A DNA stretch of 6,630 nucleotides, from NCBI GenBank assembly GCA_944391365.1, contig CALXTH010000033.1, forward strand, positions 1 to 6,630, read 5' to 3'. Position 1 is the stretch's first letter, and every line of letters begins with the position of its first letter. This DNA is from an uncultured Alphaproteobacteria bacterium (GTDB taxonomy: Bacteria; Pseudomonadota; Alphaproteobacteria; RF32; CAG-239). Positions 1 through 5,664 of the stretch are shown in pieces. Made by a program: the position numbers and the translations under genes. The notes below the pieces were generated by a model. It was given only the letters and a program-made list of their open reading frames with translations, searched no databases and was not told the origin of the DNA.

Positions 1-263
1 ATCCACCGGGCAACAGGAGCAGACCGCCGGCTTCCCGACAAAACAATATCCGGAAAATCATGGCTTATTTCTTTCCGGCAGCTTTTTTCCACGCCAAACA
101 GGCTGGTGCCGCGCATCCAGTTCGGCAGGGCTGCCAAAGATGTATAAGAGATGTTTTTTTCTGTAATCTCAAATTGGTTGCAATCAAGCAGCTGCGCCAC
201 TCCCCGAATCTGCCCGGCACTGCCTTTACGGTCATCAATCAGCAGCCATACAGTTTTTTTCAT
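1..263 (-). CDS. ELM1-like (DUF1022) family protein, 5' part only
   Basis: The minus-strand frame is open from an ATG at 263-261 to the window edge and gives 87 residues of an incomplete protein. The start reads MKKTVWLLIDDRKGSAGQ. Near the edge comes FPDIVLSGSRRSAPVARW. The N-terminal W-L-x-D-x-R-x-G-x-x-x-Q pattern and the P-D-I-V-L-S-G-x-R-R-S-A-P segment match what I know of the DUF1022 family, named after the plant mitochondrial fission protein ELM1 and common in Alphaproteobacteria. The bacterial role is not established; the fold resembles GT-B glycosyltransferases, and a role in envelope sugar chemistry is a guess. No strong Shine-Dalgarno is visible (GGGTTAG lies about 8 bases upstream). 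The gene is divergent from the small secreted protein gene at 338, with 74 bases between the two starts. The frame and family are fairly sure, the function is not. Confidence 0.82.
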   Translation of the reverse strand, partial: MKKTVWLLIDDRKGSAGQIRGVAQLLDCNQFEITEKNISYTSLAALPNWMRGTSLFGVEKSCRKEISHDFPDIVLSGSRRSAPVARW

Positions 264-297
264 GATACACTAACCCAATATTAATTTCTTATCTTCT

Positions 298-326
298 ATC
301 TTATAAATATAAAACCATTAACTCAA
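298..326 (-). promoter_or_regulatory. putative sigma-70-like promoter of the ELM1-like gene
   Basis: On the minus strand TTGAGT (plus 321-326) is followed after 17 bases by TAAGAT (plus 298-303). This would place the transcription start near 291, about 28 bases ahead of the ATG. The -35 box overlaps the start of the Shine-Dalgarno region of the divergent gene at 338. This is a consensus match only. No comparably good plus-strand promoter was found in the gap, although TATAAA at 302-307 could serve as a -10. Confidence 0.35.
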
Positions 327-337
327 GGAGAAAATTC

Positions 338-646
338 ATGAAATGCCTGTCTTTTCTTGCTGTTTCAATAGCTGTTTTCCTTGCCGCCGCTCCGGCTGAT
401 GCTCAGTTTGCCGCACAAAACGACGCCAAATATCTGGCCACCATCAAAGCGGTTGCAAATTATAAAATCAATGACGAAGAAACCTTGCAACAGGTTGAAA
501 GCCTGCGTCAGAATCAGGTTTTTAATGCCAAGCTTCAAAAAATGTTAAACAAGCTCAGCAACCGCCGCAGCAAAGACAGCAAGAACAAGCAAGTCCTTGA
601 TATTCTGCAAAAAGCCGGAAAAGACATTTATAACCTGTTGGATTAA
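338..646 (+). CDS. small secreted protein of unknown function
   Basis: This 102-residue protein has a clear Sec signal peptide: a Lys at position 3, a hydrophobic stretch over about 4-18, and an A-D-A signal peptidase I site at 20-22, so the mature protein would begin at Gln23 and have about 80 residues. The mature part is charged and predicted from composition to be mostly helical, rich in Lys, Gln, Asn and Leu (for example QKMLNKLSNRRSKDSKNK). It has no cysteine after the signal. The start is supported by AAGGAG at 325-330, seven bases before the ATG. I do not recognise a family. Location in the periplasm or outside is inferred from the signal peptide. It is the first gene of a same-strand run reaching to 3570. 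Confidence 0.8.
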   Translation: MKCLSFLAVSIAVFLAAAPADAQFAAQNDAKYLATIKAVANYKINDEETLQQVESLRQNQVFNAKLQKMLNKLSNRRSKDSKNKQVLDILQKAGKDIYNLLD

Positions 647-668
647 ACTTTGTTTAATAAAATTCGTG

Positions 669-681
669 TAGACTAAGTCTA
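669..681. promoter_or_regulatory. 13-bp inverted repeat TAGACT-A-AGTCTA, possible operator
   Basis: Two perfect 6-base arms are separated by a single A, 28 bases upstream of the 39-residue ORF and in the only sizeable gap (62 bases) between the two small genes. The symmetry suits a dimeric DNA-binding protein. No convincing -35/-10 pair could be fitted around it, so a regulatory role is inference. Confidence 0.3.
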
Positions 682-694
682 TCGTTCTATTTAG

Positions 695-701
695 AAAGGA
701 G
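695..701 (+). promoter_or_regulatory. strong ribosome binding site of the 39-residue ORF
   Basis: AAAGGAG lies seven bases before the ATG at 709. It is among the best Shine-Dalgarno matches in the window and is the main reason to treat the very short frame behind it as a real gene. Confidence 0.65.
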
Positions 702-708
702 TTCGGCA

Positions 709-828
709 ATGAAGAATTTGGCTGCTGAAACAAAAAATTTGTTGGAAGAAATCGAAACTTTGAGAACATCATTGTTTAAAACGGATGTTTTCAGCCTTGG
801 TGAAGCAGAAACAATCGCTGCGGAATAG
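709..828 (+). CDS. 39-residue small protein, unknown function
   Basis: The frame starts with ATG at 709 and stops with TAG at 826-828. The product begins MKNLAAETKNLLEEIETLRT and ends SLGEAETIAAE. The first half shows an amphipathic pattern, with Leu or Ile at 4, 11, 12, 15 and 18 and many Glu, suggesting a short helix or coiled coil. It has no signal peptide, cysteine or tryptophan. Support comes from the near-perfect AAAGGAG seven bases upstream and from its place in a same-strand gene run: 62 bases after the secreted protein gene and 24 bases before the lipoprotein gene. No family is recognised. It could be a true small protein or a leader peptide that couples translation to the lipoprotein gene, whose own ribosome binding site is weak. 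Confidence 0.6.
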   Translation: MKNLAAETKNLLEEIETLRTSLFKTDVFSLGEAETIAAE

Positions 829-852
829 GATTAATAATAGAAGTAAAAACAG

Positions 853-1359
853 ATGAAAAAATTTTTGCTGATGTTTTTTATAATTGCCATGTTACCGGCC
901 TGTGCCTCTCTCCGGCATGATCCGGCACAGGAAACGGCACAAAATGAAGCAGATGAAGCTTATCGCAAAAGTGTCAGCGTCTGGAAAGAACAAAACAAAG
1001 ATAAAAAAATCCGTGTCAGAAAAGCTGAAAATAATGTTGAAGTTCTGCCGCTGATTAAAGGTCGTGTCAGCAAATTTAAAACCCCGAAAAGACAAGAAAT
1101 GACCGTAGCGGAGCTGGAAGAAAAAATTCGCTTTGACTTGTATAAAGACAAATATCAGCGTCTGGTGGAAAATGTGGTCGTCAAAGACAGCTCGGAAGAC
1201 AGCGTAACTTATGAATACAAAGACGCCCGCGTTGATGAGCTGGCTTTTCTCGCCGTGGAATATTGCAAAGAGCAAAATCAGAAGACCGCCTTTTTGCAAA
1301 AAGTAACTATGTATAAAAACAGAGCAAGACTGGCAACTTTTGACTGCCGCCGCTTGTAA
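853..1359 (+). CDS. putative outer-membrane lipoprotein, unknown function
   Basis: This 168-residue protein has a textbook lipoprotein signal: two Lys at positions 2-3, a hydrophobic core over 4-13, and the lipobox L-P-A-C with Cys17 as the lipidated residue. The residue after Cys17 is Ala, not Asp, which by the enterobacterial sorting rule favours the outer membrane. The mature part is hydrophilic and mostly charged up to about 110, with many Glu and Lys (for example MTVAELEEKIRFDLYKDKY at 83-101). Two further cysteines, Cys138 and Cys165, fall in a more conserved-looking C-terminal stretch (ELAFLAVEYC and RLATFDC) and could form a disulfide bond. I do not recognise a named family. The Shine-Dalgarno is weak (AGAAG about nine bases upstream), and the gene starts 24 bases after the 39-residue ORF, so it may depend on upstream translation. 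Confidence 0.8.
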   Translation: MKKFLLMFFIIAMLPACASLRHDPAQETAQNEADEAYRKSVSVWKEQNKDKKIRVRKAENNVEVLPLIKGRVSKFKTPKRQEMTVAELEEKIRFDLYKDKYQRLVENVVVKDSSEDSVTYEYKDARVDELAFLAVEYCKEQNQKTAFLQKVTMYKNRARLATFDCRRL

Positions 1360-1414
1360 CCGGCCGTGAGATTCACTATATGAGTCATAAGAAAGGTTAT
1401 CAAAGGGCAAAACA

Positions 1415-2356
1415 ATGAACAAAGATTTATATAGTGTACTGGGGGTCAGCCGGACCGCCTCAGAATCTGAAATCAAATCAGCTTACCGCAAACTGGCGCG
1501 AAAATATCACCCGGATCTAAACAAAGACAATAAAGACGCCGCTGAAAAATTCAAAGAGATTTCAGCCGCTTATGATATCCTGGGCGACAAGGAAAAACGT
1601 CAAAAATACGATAATAATGAAATTGATGCCGATGGCCGCCCGACTGGATTTGGAGCCGGGTTTGGCGGTGGAGAAGGGTTTAACGACGGTAGTTTTTATA
1701 CTTATACCAGCCGCGGTGGCCGGCAGGGTAATCCATTTGGCGGCGCCGGAGGGTTTGATTTTTCCTCCATTTTCGGTGATGATATTTTTTCACAGTTTGG
1801 TGGAGCTTCCGGACAGACATTCCGGGGCGGAAGCCGTCGCCCGCGCAAAGGCGAAGATATTGCCTATAATATGCCGATTGATTTTCTGGATGCCGTTCGC
1901 GGCAGTGAACAAAAAGTCCTTATCGGCAGCAAAACAGTCAATGTAAAGGTTCCGGCCGGTTCTTCGGACGGACAGACCCTGCGTTTAAAAGGACTGGGAC
2001 AACCGGGAGCCGGTGGCGGCGAAAACGGTGATGTCCTGATAACCCTGAAGGTCAGGGCTCATCCTTATTTTAAAGCCGAAGGTAATGATATCCTGATAGA
2101 TTTGCCGATTTCGCTTAAAGAAGCCGTTTTGGGTGCAAAAGTAACTGTACCGACAATCAGCGGCAAAGTTGCCGTCAAAATTCCGCCCTATTCAGATTCC
2201 GGAGAAAAACTTCGTTTAAAAGGCAAAGGCATAAAGTCACGGACAACGACCGGCGATGAAATCATTACCTTAAAGGTTATTACCTCCAAAACAAAAAATT
2301 CAGAATTGGAAAAAATACTGCAAACGCTTCCTGATGAAAATATTCGGAGTTTTTAA
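1415..2356 (+). CDS. CbpA-type J-domain co-chaperone (DnaJ family, no zinc finger)
   Basis: This 313-residue cytoplasmic protein is a co-chaperone that would stimulate DnaK ATPase activity and deliver clients. The J domain covers residues 1-66, with the essential His-Pro-Asp at 32-34 after the helix-II stretch IKSAYRKLARKY. A Gly/Phe-rich linker covers about 77-140. The DnaJ C-terminal substrate-binding domain runs from about 146 to 292, including VKVPAGSSDGQTLRLKGLG and LPISLKEAVLGAKVTVPT. The Cys-rich CxxCxGxG repeats of true DnaJ are absent and the protein has no cysteine at all, so it belongs to the CbpA / class II group rather than being the housekeeping DnaJ. The length is usual for that group. 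The start is supported by AAAGGG seven bases upstream (1402-1407). The stop overlaps the ATG of the next gene. The family assignment is firm; nucleoid binding, known for E. coli CbpA, is not shown here. Confidence 0.93.
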   Translation: MNKDLYSVLGVSRTASESEIKSAYRKLARKYHPDLNKDNKDAAEKFKEISAAYDILGDKEKRQKYDNNEIDADGRPTGFGAGFGGGEGFNDGSFYTYTSRGGRQGNPFGGAGGFDFSSIFGDDIFSQFGGASGQTFRGGSRRPRKGEDIAYNMPIDFLDAVRGSEQKVLIGSKTVNVKVPAGSSDGQTLRLKGLGQPGAGGGENGDVLITLKVRAHPYFKAEGNDILIDLPISLKEAVLGAKVTVPTISGKVAVKIPPYSDSGEKLRLKGKGIKSRTTTGDEIITLKVITSKTKNSELEKILQTLPDENIRSF

Positions 2357-2925
2357 TGCGCTTGGAGCAGTTGTTTGATTTTGAGTGGTTGAATGAACCG
2401 GAAGATGTTGATTTCCGGGATGCCGGAATGGCGGTGACCGCCAAGGCCGGAACCGATTTCTGGCAAAATAAAAACCGGAATGTGCACAAAGATGATGGTC
2501 ATTTCTTTTTTACCCGCAAATGTGGCAATTTTGTTCTGACGGTTCATTGGGCTTTTTCGCAAATGACAGAAATGAATCAATGCGGCATTATGATTCGGAG
2601 TGATGAACAAAACTGGATTAAAGCCTCAATAATGACTGATTCCCTGAAAAATTCGAAACTGGGCAGTTGTGTTTCTGACAGCGGTTATACAGATTGGGCA
2701 CTGCAGGCTGTTCTTCCCGGCCTGACGGAAATATGGTTCAGAATAAAACGGCTGAATGGCGATTATCTTTTGTTTTATTCTTCTGACGGCGAAAACTTTC
2801 AGCAAATAAGACTGTTTAATTTACCAAGTGAAGATGTTGAAGTCAAAGTCGGAGCATACATTTGTGCTCCCAAAAACAATAAATTCCAAGCACTTTTAAA
2901 AAGTGTCGAAATAGAAGGATTGTAA
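2356..2925 (+). CDS. DUF1349 family protein, concanavalin-A-like fold
   Basis: This 189-residue protein has no signal peptide, so it is probably cytoplasmic. The order of motifs fits DUF1349, a family with a lectin/glucanase-like beta-sandwich: FEWLNEPED near the N-terminus, TDFW at 33-36, DDGHFFF at 46-52, NQCGIMIRSDEQNWIKAS at 74-91 (the family usually has D-Q-A-G), YSSDGENFQQIR at 141-152 and VGAYICAP at 165-172. The length matches single-domain members. No catalytic activity is established for the family; carbohydrate binding is suggested only by the fold. Its ATG shares one base with the TAA of the co-chaperone gene (TAATG), so translation is likely coupled, and no separate promoter is visible. 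The stop is 15 bases before the next gene. Confidence 0.85.
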   Translation: MRLEQLFDFEWLNEPEDVDFRDAGMAVTAKAGTDFWQNKNRNVHKDDGHFFFTRKCGNFVLTVHWAFSQMTEMNQCGIMIRSDEQNWIKASIMTDSLKNSKLGSCVSDSGYTDWALQAVLPGLTEIWFRIKRLNGDYLLFYSSDGENFQQIRLFNLPSEDVEVKVGAYICAPKNNKFQALLKSVEIEGL

Positions 2926-2940
2926 ACAAAGGAGAAAACA

Positions 2941-3570
2941 ATGAAAAAAATAATTTGTTTAGTAATTATGGTTTTGGGAGTATGTACGATGGTTAAAGAA
3001 ACCCCGGCAGAAGAAAAAACAGAAACTGAAGTTGTTTTGCCTCAACCGGATTATCAGTCCGGACGTCCTTTAATGCAAACGCTGCAGGATCGCCGCACTT
3101 ACCGGGAATTTGGCCCGAGAATAATTAATGATCAAAATCTTGCTGAATTGCTGTGGGCCGCCAATGGTGTCAACCGCCCGGATGGGAGACGAACAATCCC
3201 GACAGCCAGAGATTCCCGTGATCTGGATATTTATGTTTTAAAACAGGGTGGCGCTTACCGCTATAATCCGGATCGTCACATGTTGGAACTGGTTAATCCG
3301 GCAGCTCTGCGCTACACGGCAGCCAAGCAGGATTTCGTAAAGCAGGCAGATGTTCTGTTGGTTTATGTTTCCAATAATCAAAATAAGGAATATGCCGCCA
3401 TGCATGCCGGTTCGGCCTATCAAAACGTGGGCCTGTATTGCGCCTCCGTCGGATTAAATAACGTTGTCTTGGGAATGATAGACCGGGATATGCTTCACAA
3501 AGAATTACACCTGAATGAAGATGACTATGTTATCATCGCCCAGGCTTTGGGCTGGCCGAAAAAGAAATAA
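2941..3570 (+). CDS. SagB-type nitroreductase family flavoprotein with N-terminal export signal
   Basis: This 209-residue protein is probably an FMN-dependent oxidoreductase. The nitroreductase core starts after residue 40. RRTYREF (51-57) is the usual phosphate-contacting N-terminal motif, LLWAANGVNR (70-79) and RTIPTARDSRDLDIYV (84-99) are typical of the SagB/thiazole-oxidase branch, GSAYQNVGLYCASVGL (157-172) is the conserved helix, and ALGWP (202-206) closes the domain. The N-terminus has two Lys followed by a hydrophobic run over about 4-18, then a charged spacer, which suggests Sec export or membrane anchoring, possibly cleaved after Thr-Pro-Ala (21-23). No lipobox is present, because Val precedes Cys15. 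A strong AAAGGAG (2928-2934) lies six bases before the ATG. The substrate is unknown. No peptide-modification partner genes (SagC/SagD-like) are in view, so a toxin-synthesis role is not supported. Confidence 0.87.
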   Translation: MKKIICLVIMVLGVCTMVKETPAEEKTETEVVLPQPDYQSGRPLMQTLQDRRTYREFGPRIINDQNLAELLWAANGVNRPDGRRTIPTARDSRDLDIYVLKQGGAYRYNPDRHMLELVNPAALRYTAAKQDFVKQADVLLVYVSNNQNKEYAAMHAGSAYQNVGLYCASVGLNNVVLGMIDRDMLHKELHLNEDDYVIIAQALGWPKKK

Positions 3571-3587
3571 TAAAATAATAAAAATTT

Positions 3588-3618
3588 TTGTTGCAAATTA
3601 AGTCAGGATATTATAGAA
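3588..3618 (+). promoter_or_regulatory. putative promoter of the tRNA-Ser gene
   Basis: TTGCAA (3591-3596) followed after 16 bases by TATAGA (3613-3618), or TTGTTG (3588-3593) followed after 15 bases by TATTAT (3609-3614), could serve as -35/-10. Either puts the start a few bases ahead of the mature tRNA 5' end at 3632. No terminator was found after the nitroreductase gene, so read-through from upstream is also possible. Confidence 0.4.
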
Positions 3619-3629
3619 ATACTCCTGAC
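3602..3629. repeat. 7-bp inverted repeat flanking the tRNA promoter -10 region
   Basis: GTCAGGA (3602-3608) and TCCTGAC (3623-3629) are perfect complements around a 14-base AT-rich centre that contains the candidate -10 box. It ends two bases before the tRNA. There is no T-tract, so it is not a normal terminator. It could be an operator, or a leader hairpin in a read-through transcript that helps define the 5' processing site. Confidence 0.45.
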
Positions 3630-3631
3630 GT

Positions 3632-3722
3632 GGATAGATGGCCGAGTGGTCGAAGGCGCACGATTGGAAATCGTGTGTACCCCCAAAGGGTACCGTGGGT
3701 TCGAATCCCACTCTATCCGCCA
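3632..3722 (+). tRNA. tRNA-Ser (anticodon GGA)
   Basis: The cloverleaf folds by eye. The acceptor arms GGATAGA (3632-3638) and TCTATCC (3712-3718) pair perfectly, with discriminator G at 3719 and an encoded CCA at 3720-3722. The anticodon arm is CACGA, loop TTGGAAA, TCGTG, giving anticodon GGA, which reads serine codons UCC and UCU. A long variable arm (GTACCC paired with GGGTAC, about 3677-3692) marks it as a class II tRNA, as expected for serine. The T arm is GTGGG, TTCGAAT, CCCAC. All parts are intact. A tyrosine integrase gene starts 73-97 bases downstream, so the 3' half is probably the integration target, restored by the element's copy. Confidence 0.97.
3691..3722 (+). other. putative left attachment site within the tRNA-Ser 3' end
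   Basis: Tyrosine integrases of genomic islands and phages commonly recombine in the T arm and acceptor 3' end of a tRNA gene, and the integrase lies immediately downstream and points away. The exact core cannot be fixed, because the matching copy at the other end of the element is not in the window: I found no second copy of the T-arm/acceptor segment between 3723 and 6630. The placement is inferred from family behaviour. Confidence 0.5.
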
Positions 3723-3729
3723 TTTTATG

Positions 3730-3762
3730 AAATAACCTGTTGAAAATACAGGTTATTTTTTT
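3730..3762 (+). terminator. Rho-independent terminator of tRNA-Ser
   Basis: An 11-bp perfect stem, AAATAACCTGT (3730-3740) with ACAGGTTATTT (3748-3758), closes a 7-base loop and runs into a T-tract up to 3762. It starts eight bases after the CCA end of the tRNA. This would end the tRNA transcript and shield the integrase gene from read-through. Confidence 0.85.
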
Positions 3763-3795
3763 GTTTAAGCACCTTGTTTTGGGTCATTTTTTAAA

Positions 3796-3817
3796 GTGTT
3801 ACAGCAGGGTGTTACAG
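3796..3817 (+). repeat. two direct copies of GTGTTACAG at the integrase start
   Basis: The 9-mer occurs at 3796-3804 and 3809-3817, a 13-base period, between the tRNA terminator and the body of the integrase gene. Such short direct repeats next to an attachment site could be arm-type integrase or excisionase sites, or an operator for self-regulation. The first copy contains the GTG that may start the integrase. Confidence 0.5.
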
Positions 3818-5658
3818 AATTGAGCAAAAAATATCCCCGCCTTTTTCGGCGACAGCATATTTTTTATATGAGAATCGCTATCCCCAGAGATATACAAACT
3901 GTTGCTTTGAGGAAAGAATTTATATACTCTTTAATGACTACGGATTATCTGACAGCAATCAGGTTGTATCATATAGAATCTGTTACTATGGATAAATTCA
4001 TAACTTTGTTACGGATAATAGCGATGAAAGTCAGTAAAAGAATATATCCTTATGGTGTTGAGTTTGAAAATACGGATATTGATGATATTTTAGTTCACAG
4101 ATTGGAAGAAATTATAAAATTCTGTGAAGATAATTACAGCAAAATAAAAACTTCAACAGACTCTTTTAGTGCTATTCGCATTTTTAATCCAAGCAATACA
4201 GCAGAACAAAATATCATCTGTGGAGGCAAATATATCTACAATTATTTGCTTTGGCTGTATCGGAATGAAGACACTCACGTCTCTGTAAAAAACTTTATAG
4301 AAAAAATATTTAATAATCAAACAACTATTCCGACAACAGAAGATACATACAAGCAATTAGAAAATGAAAATTGGTTTCGCCAGTTTATGAATAAAATAGT
4401 CCAAATTGAAGATTATGGACATAAAATGATTGCTGATATAGAATTAGATAGAGATACCGCTCAAAAATATGAAGCACGCAACCCCCTTGTCAGAAAAGTT
4501 TTGGCTGCTTGTCAAGATAGAGTTAATAGAAGATTAGCCAAACAGCAAAAAATTAAGACCTTATGGACGACATTATTTGAACAATATAAAAATAAAAAGA
4601 TTATAGAGGGAGAAGTTAAGCATACAACATTAGATGCTTATAAATCTCAATTAGATACTATTTTTTCATTGATTGAAAAGAAATGCGTTGAAGACATTAC
4701 CGCAGAAGATTGTCAACGTATTTCTGTTGATATATACCGAGTTCCTAAAAAATGGCGTTCAAAATATAAAGGTAGAAGATTAAATTCAATTTTACGTCCT
4801 CAACCAACAAAAGATTGCTTATCTAAAAAAACAGTTGTTACATATTTGGTTACATTTCTTGATTTTTTAACCTACGCAATGGAAGAAGAAATTATCAGCA
4901 CTAATTTTTCTAAAAAGATTTTAATACCAAAGACAAGTAAAGAACCTCAACGAATTGGTTTTGATAAAGACGATTTATTAAAGATATTTAATCCGGCTAC
5001 ATATCCAGACAGATATAATCGTCATCAGTTTTCTAAATTCTGGATTCCGATAATTTCATTGTATACAGGCTGTCGTGCAAATGAAATTTCGCAATTAAGA
5101 GTTAATGATATTATTAAGGACGGTAAAATATATTGTTTTAATATTACAGATGAGGGAGACAAGCAATCTGTCAAAAATAAGAGTAGTATTAGAAAGATTC
5201 CTATACACCCCGTTTTATTAGATTTAGGATTTGTTAAGTTTGTTGAACGCCTAAAAGCAAATAATTATGAACGGGTTTTTCATAATCTTACATATACAAA
5301 AAAGAATCAATTTGCAGGAGCAATTACACATTGGTTTGCTCGTTATTTGGATAAAATCGGAATTAAAGCCAGTAAAAAGGTTTTTCATTCATTCCGCTAT
5401 ACTTTTGAAGAGAAAGCTATTGAAAGAAATATATCAACAGAAGTTCAAAATGCCCTTGGCGGATGGACTAATAAAGGAACGGGTCAGGCAATTTATGGAA
5501 AACGAATTTCAACACAGGTGCTTTTTAGAGAAATAAAAAAGATTCGGTATCCATTTCTTAATGAATATATGGAAAAATTTAAAGAAATCAGAAAAGATTT
5601 TTCAACTGGTGATTATGAATTATCAAAAAAGAAGATAAAGAAAAGGAGAGTTAATTAA
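3796..5658 (+). CDS. tyrosine recombinase / site-specific integrase (DUF6538-like N-terminus)
   Basis: This protein of up to 620 residues would cut and rejoin the element at the tRNA-Ser site. The N-terminal PRLFRRQHIFYMRIAIPRDI (14-33) resembles the DUF6538 region of large proteobacterial integrases. A long AT-rich middle leads to the SAM-like core-binding domain (about 255-370) and the catalytic domain (about 385-590). Catalytic residues visible are Arg427 in TGCRANEIS, Lys460 or Lys462 before RKIPIHP, His531 and Arg534 in HSFRYTF, Trp557 in GGW (where many members have His) and the nucleophile Tyr567 in AIYGKR, so it looks intact. There is no ATG near the beginning. GTG at 3796 gives the longest frame but has poor ribosome binding; TTG at 3820, with CAGGG ten bases upstream, is a good alternative and would shorten it by eight residues. 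The gene points away from the tRNA. Confidence 0.93.
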   Translation: MLQQGVTELSKKYPRLFRRQHIFYMRIAIPRDIQTVALRKEFIYSLMTTDYLTAIRLYHIESVTMDKFITLLRIIAMKVSKRIYPYGVEFENTDIDDILVHRLEEIIKFCEDNYSKIKTSTDSFSAIRIFNPSNTAEQNIICGGKYIYNYLLWLYRNEDTHVSVKNFIEKIFNNQTTIPTTEDTYKQLENENWFRQFMNKIVQIEDYGHKMIADIELDRDTAQKYEARNPLVRKVLAACQDRVNRRLAKQQKIKTLWTTLFEQYKNKKIIEGEVKHTTLDAYKSQLDTIFSLIEKKCVEDITAEDCQRISVDIYRVPKKWRSKYKGRRLNSILRPQPTKDCLSKKTVVTYLVTFLDFLTYAMEEEIISTNFSKKILIPKTSKEPQRIGFDKDDLLKIFNPATYPDRYNRHQFSKFWIPIISLYTGCRANEISQLRVNDIIKDGKIYCFNITDEGDKQSVKNKSSIRKIPIHPVLLDLGFVKFVERLKANNYERVFHNLTYTKKNQFAGAITHWFARYLDKIGIKASKKVFHSFRYTFEEKAIERNISTEVQNALGGWTNKGTGQAIYGKRISTQVLFREIKKIRYPFLNEYMEKFKEIRKDFSTGDYELSKKKIKKRRVN

Positions 5659-5664
5659 CTCTCC
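5645..5664 (-). terminator. perfect 20-bp palindrome, likely terminator of the minus-strand gene
   Basis: GGAGAGTTAA is followed directly by its complement TTAACTCTCC, overlapping the last codons and stop of the integrase gene. Read on the minus strand, the stem is followed by TTTTCTTT, a fair U-rich tail, so it can end transcripts of the 150-residue gene that stops 12 bases before it. On the plus strand the tail is CTTATTACAG, so termination of the integrase transcript would be weaker. Confidence 0.55.

Noticed and set aside
60..284. Plus-strand open frame at the left end
   Set aside because: It is antisense to the ELM1-like gene, whose conserved motifs are clear on the minus strand.
642..658. 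Hairpin ATTAAAC-TTT-GTTTAAT at the end of the secreted protein gene as a terminator
   Set aside because: The 7-bp stem is almost pure A/T and no T-tract follows on either strand, so it would be too weak to terminate.
545..772. Minus-strand open frame across the end of the secreted protein gene and the 39-residue ORF
   Set aside because: It has no ribosome binding site and overlaps two better supported plus-strand frames.
892..1476. Long minus-strand open frame opposite the lipoprotein gene
   Set aside because: It lies antisense to a gene with a clear lipobox and overlaps the J-domain start. Its translation is Phe-rich low-quality sequence with no recognisable domain, as expected for the reverse of a Glu/Lys-rich gene.
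1572..1946. Plus-strand frame inside the J-domain gene
   Set aside because: It is an out-of-frame reading of a gene with intact J and C-terminal domains.
1415..2356. Assignment as the housekeeping chaperone DnaJ
   Set aside because: The zinc-finger CxxCxGxG repeats are absent and the protein contains no cysteine, which points to the CbpA-type group.
2941..3010. Lipoprotein signal in the nitroreductase
   Set aside because: Cys15 is preceded by Val, which signal peptidase II sites rarely tolerate at -1; an ordinary signal peptide or anchor fits better.
2941..3570. SagB-like enzyme as part of a peptide-toxin (azole) cluster
   Set aside because: No precursor peptide, cyclodehydratase or transporter gene is in the window; the family name alone does not support this.
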